From contig JALUKS010000115.1 of the NCBI GenBank assembly GCA_027056465.1, positions 1 to 9,920 on the forward strand: a DNA stretch of 9,920 bases, given 5' to 3'. Shown here piece after piece: positions 1-5,913 of the stretch. Within the stretch, counting starts at the first letter, position 1. Every line of letters starts with the position of its first letter. The notes beneath the pieces are model-generated. The model worked only from the letters and a program-made list of their open reading frames with translations, ran no database searches and was not told the DNA's origin. Made by a program: the position numbers and the translations under genes. The stretch comes from Sulfurimonas sp. Its GTDB lineage: Bacteria > Campylobacterota > Campylobacteria > Campylobacterales > Sulfurimonadaceae.

Positions 1-262
1 TTCTAAACATCCCTAAGTCCTCTTCTAAATCTGCTCTTAGGAGCTTGTTGTTTGTAAGAGTAGCCAGAAGTTTCTTATCTGTTTTTTTATTAATAAGTGT
101 AGCAATATTATTTGATAGATTATCAATATACTCAACATTAGCTTGAAGAGTCAATCTCTCTATATCATGATTTGTTTTATCAAATGCTCTAAAGATATAA
201 AAAGCACTCACAAGAAGTACAACGAGAGCCCCATAAAAAATATAAAAACTTTTATTTTTCAT
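1..262 (-). CDS. N-terminus of a membrane-anchored sensor protein (partial)
   Basis: An open frame of 87 codons runs from ATG at 262 to the left edge without a stop, so only the N-terminus is seen. Residues 5-24 (FYIFYGALVVLLVSAFYIF) form a clear membrane helix after a short positive N-terminus. A charged, helical, probably periplasmic stretch follows (about 26-87). That layout is typical of sensor histidine kinases or diguanylate cyclases of Campylobacterota, but no kinase or GGDEF domain lies inside the window, so the output is unknown. The start is supported by an AGAGG ribosome binding site about 8 nt upstream. The gene overlaps the preceding gene by 11 nt (252-262), which suggests translational coupling and a shared task with the secreted protein and the TonB receptor upstream. 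The assignment as a sensor is inference from topology and context. Confidence 0.6.
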   Translation of the reverse strand, partial: MKNKSFYIFYGALVVLLVSAFYIFRAFDKTNHDIERLTLQANVEYIDNLSNNIATLINKKTDKKLLATLTNNKLLRADLEEDLGMFR

Positions 263-662
263 CTATAAACCTCTGCATATCAGTAGATAATCGTAAGTGA
301 AACATTGCGACTCCTCTCTTTCTAAAATGTATTTGTGGTCGCCCTTTTCTCCAGTAAAATGCTCCAAAAGCATCTGCCAAATCTACATAACTTTTATGTG
401 TTGTTGTAAATATTGGTATATTTTTACACTCTTGTTCTGAAGTGAAACCATTACCGACTACAGCTACATCACTCTCTTGACAATTCGCAACTAGATAAAA
501 GAGTTTACTCTTCTCTAGTGTAGCCCTTGCATCACCTGTAGCAAAAACAGCGATAGGTCTCTCCTGAAAAATTGAACCTAAAATCTTTTCATAAAGTTTT
601 TGAGTATAAATATCGGCGTGAGCAGATAGAAAAAAAATCGGGAGAAGAAGTAAAAATCTCAT
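252..662 (-). CDS. Small secreted periplasmic protein, possible YfiR-like/solute-binding sensor partner
   Basis: 136 residues. The N-terminus MRFLLLLPIFFLSAHA is a signal peptide with likely cleavage after A16, so the product is probably periplasmic. The mature part has two cysteines (C61, C79) that could form a disulphide, and alternates short strands and helices (RPIAVFATGD near 35-44, SDVAVVGNG near 64-72). It ends with a GAFYWRKGRPQIHF segment and a charged tail. The overall pattern recalls YfiR-type periplasmic regulators: a strand-rich fold, a late segment on a mature glycine/arginine core, and a neighbouring membrane sensor. No diagnostic motif proves this. I start it at ATG 662, whose A is also the last base of the receptor's TAA (TAATG overlap); a GTG at 674 is in frame but would put four residues before the signal peptide. 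The 3' end overlaps the sensor gene by 11 nt. Function is not known; a ligand relay between receptor and sensor is inferred from context only. Confidence 0.65.
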   Translation of the reverse strand: MRFLLLLPIFFLSAHADIYTQKLYEKILGSIFQERPIAVFATGDARATLEKSKLFYLVANCQESDVAVVGNGFTSEQECKNIPIFTTTHKSYVDLADAFGAFYWRKGRPQIHFRKRGVAMFHLRLSTDMQRFIDEK

Positions 663-1156
663 TAAAAAATCCACTTCGCACTAATCTGTATCTCTCTATC
701 TATCGGCGATATATCAAGATCCTCTTCTTGCTTAAATGTTGCAGGATTGGTTCGTGTATAGTCACTTGTTCTCGCATCATCAAAAAGATTTAACCCTTTG
801 AGTGCAAAAGTAAAACTATCACTATAGTTGTACTGTACACCTGCACTATAATTATAGAAGTTTTTATTTGAGATACTATTTCTATCATAGAGTAGCTCAT
901 TGAAAATATCAAATTTATTGAATGTGTTTATATTTCTAACAACTGCTCTATATTGTTTGTAAGTGCTAAAATATTGTGAGGGAGTATTCTGAATAAGTCT
1001 ATATTCACCTTGAACAATGAGCTTATCAAAACGATGATAAGAGTGTGTCCAGCGTGTCTCAACTCCACTCATTTTCAAAATTTTATCATAGTTTACAATT
1101 TTTCCAGCATCTAAAGGTATGTAGTAATCTTTACCTTGTGTATAATCAACTATCAA
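662..1156 (-). pseudogene. C-terminal barrel fragment of the split TonB-dependent receptor
   Basis: This is the displaced 3' part of the receptor gene and not an independent gene. Its only start candidate is a TTG lying inside the heptamer repeat. It has no signal peptide and no plug domain, so a product made from it could not be exported. It holds alternating beta-barrel strands such as HSYHRFDKLIVQGEYRLI, the receptor C-terminal signature SFTFALKGLNLFDDAR, and a final aromatic residue (AKWIF) as required for outer-membrane insertion. About 160 of its residues align in sequence with the end of the upstream frame once one repeat unit is removed. Its stop codon overlaps the ATG of the following secreted-protein gene by one base, so loss of translation here could also lower expression of that gene. 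Confidence 0.85.
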
Positions 1157-1164
1157 CTATCAAC
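1145..1164 (-). repeat. Heptanucleotide tandem repeat (GTTGATA, nearly 3 copies) at the receptor frameshift
   Basis: On the minus strand the unit GTTGATA is repeated head to tail with perfect 7-base periodicity over 20 bases, that is two full copies plus six bases of a third. It sits inside the coding region for receptor residues E-L-I-V-D. With one copy fewer the reading frame is open through the join; with the present number, translation ends at TGA 1148-1146. Because 7 is not a multiple of 3, each gain or loss of a unit changes frame, the property of a slipped-strand contingency locus. Confidence 0.9.
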
Positions 1165-2573
1165 TCGTACTTGTTATTTTTTATCTCATATAAAACATCC
1201 TCTACAATTGTATCATTTTGTGAAGGCTGATAGTAAGAGTAAGGGTGTGCTACAAATGTAGCTGATTTCACAAGGTAGGGTTCTAATGTAGAGAGGGTAT
1301 GGGAGTAAAAAGTTTTCACTATCCAGTTATCTGTTGTGTAGGTATGCCCTACTCTATACATAAGAAAATTATCATTTTGTACCGTATTTCTGTTCTCTAC
1401 TCGTTGGTACTCTATACCTAGGGTAAAGATAGAGTTTTTATGGAGTGCATACTGGTTTTCCACATATAGAGTCGCTACATCTTGTACTTCTGTATGGTCA
1501 TCTGTTAGTGTATTTTCACCATTGATAAGAGATTTATCCCATTTTGCTCTTTTCGTTCTATATTTTAAACCCGTTAAAAGTGTATTGTTCTCTTTATGGT
1601 ATTTATATTTCACTTCACCTGTTAATACATAAGAGTGAGTATAGGATTGCACGGAATCAATTGGAAATCTTCCATAGTATGGAGCTGAGGGGATTGGTGT
1701 GACATCATCTAGCATATCTGATTCTGTTTTTGTATAACTAGCAGTAAAAAGATAGGAAAAATTCTCTATCTTAGAGTCAATTCCAAGGTGGATATAATTT
1801 GCATAAAGTTTTGATTTTTCAGGTGTAGCATCTAAGCTTGCACTCATAAAACCATCTCTATCTTGTGTAAATGCATTTAAGAGTATATTTGTATTCCCTT
1901 TATGTAGAGTTGCCACGACACTATTTACTTTTTTATCTCGTGATAACTCTGTAGTATGGCTATAATGCTTTTCTCGTTTATCGTTTGCAGTAAGTCCAAA
2001 TACAAAGTATGACCAAGCATCAATATACCCTGCGTTGTAACCATCTAAAGTAGAAGCACCATAACTTCCCCCTGCAACTTTCAGCATACTCCCCTCATCT
2101 TTCGCAACACTTTTTGTATAGAGTTTTATAAGTGTTATAGTTGATTCTGTCGAATATTCATAAGTTGGATTTTCTGTATAAATCTCTACATGATCCACCC
2201 AGTCGATATTGGCATCACCCATAAGAAAAATCCCACTTCCGTAGAGTCCTGTTGTTATCTCTTGATTGTTAATGTAAAGACGAATAGTAGAACTTAAAAA
2301 GGGTTGATTTGCATTGTATGTCAATGGGTCAACTAAGCCATATCTATTTTCATCATAGCCAAATGGATAGATTGTATTTAGAATCTGCTTTAGATTTGTA
2401 ATCTGCATTCTCTCTAAATCATCACGACTCCATATAAAAGAGACCCCACTATTTGCAAGTTTTGTCTTCTCTGAAAGGTCACTCTTCTTCTCTACCATCC
2501 CTAGCAAATCATCTATACTCTCTGCATAAAGACTAGCACCGAGAAGCATAACAAGTAGAACTTTTTTTAACAT

Positions 2574-2654
2574 CTGTTTCCCCATAACTATTTTTAATCT
2601 TAAGTGATAATTATGACACAAATAACCTTAAGTTCTGTAGTGTATAATTACAGT
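2574..2654. promoter_or_regulatory. Divergent intergenic region between the TonB receptor and mqnA
   Basis: This 81-bp AT-rich spacer must drive both divergent transcripts. For mqnA there is a perfect TATAAT at 2643-2648 with no convincing -35, as is common in Campylobacterota sigma-70 promoters. It lies only 6 bases before the mqnA ATG. On the receptor side I see a weak CATAAT-like -10 near 2615-2610 on the minus strand. TGATAATTATG at 2605-2615 resembles one half of a Fur-type box, which would suit an iron-regulated receptor, but the second half is poor. CTTAAGT occurs twice in the same orientation (2599-2605 and 2627-2633). Only the mqnA -10 is a confident call. Confidence 0.45.
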
Positions 2655-3305
2655 ATGATTTTTGGAAAAATAGAGTATCTCAACCTTCTCCCCTTTCATA
2701 TCTTTATGAAACGCTTTACAAAAGGCTCAAGTGCAAAGATGAGTATGGAGTACAAACGCGGTGTTCCTGCGAAGATAAACGCCGCCTTTCATGCTAGAAG
2801 AGTAGACGCCGCGTTTATCTCAAGCATAAGTGCGAGAAAATCCACCCATGTGGGGCTAGGTATCATCGCTAAAAAAAGTGTCAAGAGTGTTTTAGTCATT
2901 CCAAGCAGAACAAGCAAAAAAGATAGAGAGTCAGCATCTTCAAATGTTCTTGCTTCTGTTTTAGGTGTAGATGGTGAGGTGATTATAGGCGATAAAGCGC
3001 TCCGTTATGCAGTTCAAAGTAAGGAGTATATAGACCTTGCGAAACTTTGGAATGAGAAGTATAATCTCCCTTTTGTTTTTGCCCTACTCTGCTACCACAA
3101 AGAGAAAAAACTCTATAAAAAAATAGAACATGCATTTTTAAAAAGAGAAGTTCGCATACCTCACTACATCTTAGAAGAGGCATCACAAAGAACGAAGATA
3201 GAAAAAAGAGAGATTTTAGAGTATCTTAAACTCATATCTTATGAGCTAGATACTCCAGCCCGAAGAGGGCTAAAGAAGTTTTATACGTTAGCAAACGCTA
3301 CTTAG
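2655..3305 (+). CDS. mqnA: MqnA, chorismate dehydratase of futalosine menaquinone synthesis
   Basis: 216 residues of the MqnA/MqnD periplasmic-binding-protein-like fold, acting in the cytoplasm. MqnA removes water from chorismate to give 3-[(1-carboxyvinyl)oxy]benzoate, the first step of the futalosine route to menaquinone, the main respiratory quinone of Campylobacterota. The N-terminus reads GKIEYLNLLPF (4-14), matching the family's G-x-I-x-Y-x-N-x-x-P opening. Further hallmarks are the G-V-P-A-K-I-N segment (36-42) and VDAAFISSISARK (50-62), the usual S-Y/I-S turn of the ligand pocket. It is shorter than the roughly 270-residue homologues of other phyla, as I recall is normal for Campylobacterota. 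I start at ATG 2655 because the family opening begins exactly there. In-frame starts at 2604 (GTG) and 2613 (ATG) add an unconserved stretch and lie upstream of the TATAAT. No ribosome binding site precedes 2655, so the message may be leaderless. It is the only plus-strand gene, and its stop overlaps that of the malic enzyme by 4 nt. Confidence 0.85.
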   Translation: MIFGKIEYLNLLPFHIFMKRFTKGSSAKMSMEYKRGVPAKINAAFHARRVDAAFISSISARKSTHVGLGIIAKKSVKSVLVIPSRTSKKDRESASSNVLASVLGVDGEVIIGDKALRYAVQSKEYIDLAKLWNEKYNLPFVFALLCYHKEKKLYKKIEHAFLKREVRIPHYILEEASQRTKIEKREILEYLKLISYELDTPARRGLKKFYTLANAT

Positions 3306-3321
3306 ATTTTACCATCTAAGT
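3300..3321. terminator. 8-bp inverted repeat spanning the interlocked stop codons of mqnA and maeB
   Basis: ACTTAGAT (3300-3307) and ATCTAAGT (3314-3321) are a perfect inverted repeat around a 6-base loop. The left arm contains both stop codons, TAG of mqnA (3303-3305) and the complement of the malic enzyme TAA (3302-3304). A hairpin would form in either transcript, so it could end transcription from both sides or protect 3' ends. Neither side has a run of T after the stem, so it is not a classical intrinsic terminator; it may also simply be a chance palindrome. Confidence 0.35.
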
Positions 3322-4594
3322 GTGCAGCTAAACGCTCTAGTTTTGCTTTGTAAGCATCTAGGTCAAAATCTTTCACACGAGCAACGCCATCTTCAACAGC
3401 AGCCTGTGCAACAGCAGAAGCAACATAAACAAGTACACGTCTATCAAATGGTGATGGGATGATGTACTCAGTACCAAATGCCATATTTTCACGACCTTGA
3501 GCTCTGTTTACATGCTCTGGTACATCCTCTTTTGCAAGTGCTGCAAGCGCACGAGAAGCTGCCATTTTCATATTTTCTGTGATTTTTGTTGCTCTTACAT
3601 CAAGTGCACCACGGAAAATCTGAGGGAAACCTAGAACGTTATTTACTTGATTAGGGAAATCACTTCTACCTGTTCCGATGATAAGGTCTGGGCGTGCCTC
3701 TTTTGCAAGTGGTGGTTTAATCTCAGGATTTGGATTTGCACAAGCAAAGATGATAGGAGATTTTTCACTCATAGTTTTTACCCACTCTGGATCGATTAGG
3801 TCAGCACCAGAAAGACCAAGAACCATATCAGCACCTTTCATCGCGTCTTCAAGTGTTCTATCATCTGTGTCAAATGCGAACATCTGTTTCTGTTTGTTCA
3901 GATTATCTCTACCACTATGAATAACACCTTTAGAGTCAAGCATAGTGATATTTTTTACACCGAGTCTCTTATACATAGATGCACAAGCAATTCCTGATGC
4001 ACCTGCACCAATAACAACTACTTTTAAATCTTCTGCATTTTTACCACTCATCTCAAGAACATTGATAAGCCCTGCAGTTGTGATAACAGCCGTACCGTGT
4101 TGGTCATCGTGAAATACTGGAACATCACAAATCTCTTTTAAACGATCCTCTATCTCAAAACATCTAGGAGCTGAAATATCCTCAAGGTTAATTCCACCAA
4201 AACTATCAGCCATTGCAGCTACAATCTTAATAATCTCTTCAGTATCTTTTGTGTTAAGCTCAATATCAACAGCATCAACATTTGCAAATGATTTAAAAAG
4301 AACACCTTTTCCTTCCATAACTGGCTTACCAGCTAAATGACCGATGTCACCAAGACCTAAAACAGCAGTACCATCAGTAACAACTGCAACAAGATTTCCC
4401 TTGTTTGTGTACTCATAAGCTAAATCAGCATCTTTCTCTATCTCAAGACAAGGAAACGCAACACCAGGGCTATAAGCAAGTGATAACTCTTCACTTGTTG
4501 TACAAGGCTTTGTTAAAAGTGTTCCTGTTTTTCCGTTTGTATCAAACTCACTCTGTGCGATATGGTAATCTAATGCTTCTTGTTTTTCTGACAT
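3302..4594 (-). CDS. maeB: NADP-type malic enzyme (oxaloacetate-decarboxylating malate dehydrogenase)
   Basis: 430 residues, a cytoplasmic enzyme converting malate to pyruvate and CO2 with reduction of NAD(P)+. It links the TCA cycle to pyruvate and supplies NADPH. The malic N-terminal domain (about 15-160) carries the catalytic tyrosine in SLAYSPGVA (Y41) and the catalytic lysine in MEGKGVLFK (K96). Metal ligands are likely E138 and D139 in NLEDISAP and D164 in FHDDQHGTA. The NAD-binding domain starts about 165 and has a Rossmann GAGASG at 196-201, followed by the conserved ACANPNPEI. The length fits the short bacterial form; it lacks the phosphotransacetylase domain fused to E. coli MaeB. 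The start at 4594 has a strong GGAGAG site at 4606-4601, spaced 6 nt. The gene has its own promoter just inside the end of the phosphatase gene, so it need not be cotranscribed. From memory, Campylobacter jejuni also keeps a malate oxidoreductase close to mqnA. Cofactor choice (NAD or NADP) cannot be settled by eye. Confidence 0.93.
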   Translation of the reverse strand: MSEKQEALDYHIAQSEFDTNGKTGTLLTKPCTTSEELSLAYSPGVAFPCLEIEKDADLAYEYTNKGNLVAVVTDGTAVLGLGDIGHLAGKPVMEGKGVLFKSFANVDAVDIELNTKDTEEIIKIVAAMADSFGGINLEDISAPRCFEIEDRLKEICDVPVFHDDQHGTAVITTAGLINVLEMSGKNAEDLKVVVIGAGASGIACASMYKRLGVKNITMLDSKGVIHSGRDNLNKQKQMFAFDTDDRTLEDAMKGADMVLGLSGADLIDPEWVKTMSEKSPIIFACANPNPEIKPPLAKEARPDLIIGTGRSDFPNQVNNVLGFPQIFRGALDVRATKITENMKMAASRALAALAKEDVPEHVNRAQGRENMAFGTEYIIPSPFDRRVLVYVASAVAQAAVEDGVARVKDFDLDAYKAKLERLAAHLDGKI

Positions 4595-4600
4595 TTTATA

Positions 4601-4649
4601 CTCTCCAATATTTTTTATTATTGTATCTATTATTTACTTTAGAAGTCAA
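4601..4649 (-). promoter_or_regulatory. Sigma-70-type promoter and ribosome binding site of maeB
   Basis: On the minus strand TTGACT (4649-4644, 5 of 6 with TTGACA) is followed after 18 bases by TACAAT (4625-4620, 5 of 6 with TATAAT). Transcription would begin near 4613, giving a leader of about 19 nt that contains the GGAGAG ribosome binding site (4606-4601) 6 nt before the ATG. The -35 box overlaps the TGA stop of the upstream phosphatase gene. No hairpin terminator lies between the two genes, so read-through from the upstream operon is also possible. Confidence 0.65.
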
Positions 4650-5911
4650 TCTTTTCTATCAATTTTATTAAGATAAAGAACGGCGTTACCTTTTGTATTG
4701 TAGTAAATGCCTAAAGAGTTCTTACGAGATATAAAAACACCCCTTCCATTAAATCTTTGAGAGTTTCTAAATATCTCGCTTAACCTCTGTGTATCGAACC
4801 CTGCTCCCTCATCATTTATCTGTGTGACAATATACTTTGCAGAGTCATACTCTATGGTACTTACCTTTACAACTATCTTTCTACTACAATCTTTCTCTCT
4901 TTCTAGCAGTGTTTCATAATATATATCTTCTTCAATAAGATGATGTTTTTCTGTAACATCAATTTGAAGATTACCGTGTTCATAAGCATTCATAAAAAGT
5001 TCTGTAAATACTAGATCGGTTTTATTCGCTATTTGTGCTTCATCTGTTATGCTTGATATTATAGCTTTGTACCACTCCGATGCTTTTTCAACTTCATCGA
5101 GTGAGGTTGAAAAACTTTTCTCATAAGAAGGAGCATCCTCTAATGGTAAGCGATTTATAAAGATAAGAGTTATATCATCTTCTGCTTCATTGATTTTATC
5201 TAAAAACTTCTCTTTAAACTCTTCACGTGTGAAACTTGAAACAAAGTCCTCTTCTATAAAACTTCCATAAACATCATTACCTAATTTGGTGCTGTTTTCT
5301 ACTATCCCATCGCTATAAAATAAAAACTTATCCATATTTTGTATATCATACTCATCTATTTTATAGCCGTTTTGCCATTTACTCAAAGGAGGATTATTTG
5401 ATTTTAACTTCACAACATCTCCTGCTCTATCTTGCATCAACATCGCAGGCATCGCAAACTTTGCATAAGAGAGTGTAGAATATGCCTCATCAAAAAGTAT
5501 ATAGTCTATGGCAACAGCCTCTTCATCAAGTAGAATAGGCTTAATATAATTTATAGACTCACTAAGGAGCATATTTAAAGAGAAACTATCATACTCTTTC
5601 ATTTGATCTATGAGATGATTTATAAAAGTGGTAAGAATCATTGCAGTTAAAGAAGCAGAGAGCCCTTTACCCATACCATCAACTATAAGATAAAATGTTC
5701 TATTTTCATCAATTCGTCTTGCTGAATAAGCGTCCCCACTAATAACATCAAGAGGTTGATATAAGAAATCCACCAATGAGATAGATTTAGCATCAATCAT
5801 CTGATAATAAAAGTCATTTCGTAAGATATTTAGCTCTTTTGCAAAAGCTAAATCTTCTTGATAAGAGTTATATGAGTTTTTAGCCTCAAGCTCTTCGAGT
5901 TTAGTAGCCAT
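4646..5911 (-). CDS. SpoIIE/PP2C serine phosphatase fused to an RsbW-like HATPase kinase domain
   Basis: 421 residues with no membrane segment, so cytoplasmic. After a short helical N-terminus (1-35), a SpoIIE-type PP2C domain spans about 45-255. It keeps the metal-binding aspartates: D60 in ISGDAY, D78 in VDGMGKG, D201 in YSDGIVE and D246 in EDDIT. An anti-sigma-factor-type HATPase follows (about 265-418) with the N-box E304 and N308 in ELFMNAYEHGN, a G1 box NDEGAGFD (366-373) and a G2 box NGRGVF (388-393). Both activities therefore look intact. In partner-switching systems the phosphatase removes, and the kinase adds, a phosphate on a STAS antagonist protein; here a STAS-like protein is encoded two genes upstream. 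The best-known relatives with both domains in one chain (HsbR of Pseudomonas, CrsR of Shewanella) have an N-terminal receiver domain, which is missing here. ATG 5911 follows the chemoreceptor stop by only 2 nt and has no strong ribosome binding site, so translation is probably coupled. The substrate assignment is inference. Confidence 0.87.
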   Translation of the reverse strand: MATKLEELEAKNSYNSYQEDLAFAKELNILRNDFYYQMIDAKSISLVDFLYQPLDVISGDAYSARRIDENRTFYLIVDGMGKGLSASLTAMILTTFINHLIDQMKEYDSFSLNMLLSESINYIKPILLDEEAVAIDYILFDEAYSTLSYAKFAMPAMLMQDRAGDVVKLKSNNPPLSKWQNGYKIDEYDIQNMDKFLFYSDGIVENSTKLGNDVYGSFIEEDFVSSFTREEFKEKFLDKINEAEDDITLIFINRLPLEDAPSYEKSFSTSLDEVEKASEWYKAIISSITDEAQIANKTDLVFTELFMNAYEHGNLQIDVTEKHHLIEEDIYYETLLEREKDCSRKIVVKVSTIEYDSAKYIVTQINDEGAGFDTQRLSEIFRNSQRFNGRGVFISRKNSLGIYYNTKGNAVLYLNKIDRKD

Positions 5912-5913
5912 GA

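Larger units (their letters stand above)
662..2573 (-). pseudogene. TonB-dependent outer-membrane receptor, frameshifted (or switched off) by an extra 7-bp repeat
   Basis: The gene encodes an outer-membrane beta-barrel of the TonB-dependent receptor family. The first frame (2573 to a TGA at 1146, 475 residues) has a signal peptide with likely cleavage after A17 (SLYA|E). A plug domain spans roughly 44-165, with the typical VSFIWSRDDLERMQITNL strand-helix near its start and an IRLYINNQEITTG / WVDHVEIYTENPTYEY core. Barrel strands follow. The rest of the barrel, ending in the aromatic C-terminus AKWIF, continues in another frame from 1156 to 662. The break lies in a heptamer repeat at 1145-1164; deleting one 7-bp copy reads E-L-I-V-D-Y-T-Q straight through and gives about 634 residues, normal for the family. 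I chose ATG 2573 because a GGGG stretch lies 6 nt upstream; longer starts at 2585 and 2621 add residues before the signal peptide. The substrate cannot be told. The gene heads a coupled unit with a secreted protein and a sensor. Whether this is decay, phase variation or an assembly error is open. Confidence 0.85.

Noticed and set aside
662..1156. The TTG-started open frame as an independent gene
   Set aside because: It has no signal peptide, starts inside the repeat, and continues the receptor barrel exactly when one heptamer is removed.
1140..1165. Programmed ribosomal frameshifting to join the two receptor frames
   Set aside because: There is no slippery heptamer or downstream structure of the known kind; an added 7-bp repeat unit explains the break fully.
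2604..2654. Longer N-terminus of MqnA from GTG 2604 or ATG 2613
   Set aside because: The extra residues match nothing in the family, lack a ribosome binding site and lie upstream of the best -10 box.
4595..4645. Terminator between the phosphatase/kinase gene and maeB
   Set aside because: No inverted repeat of useful length was found; only the maeB promoter elements are visible.
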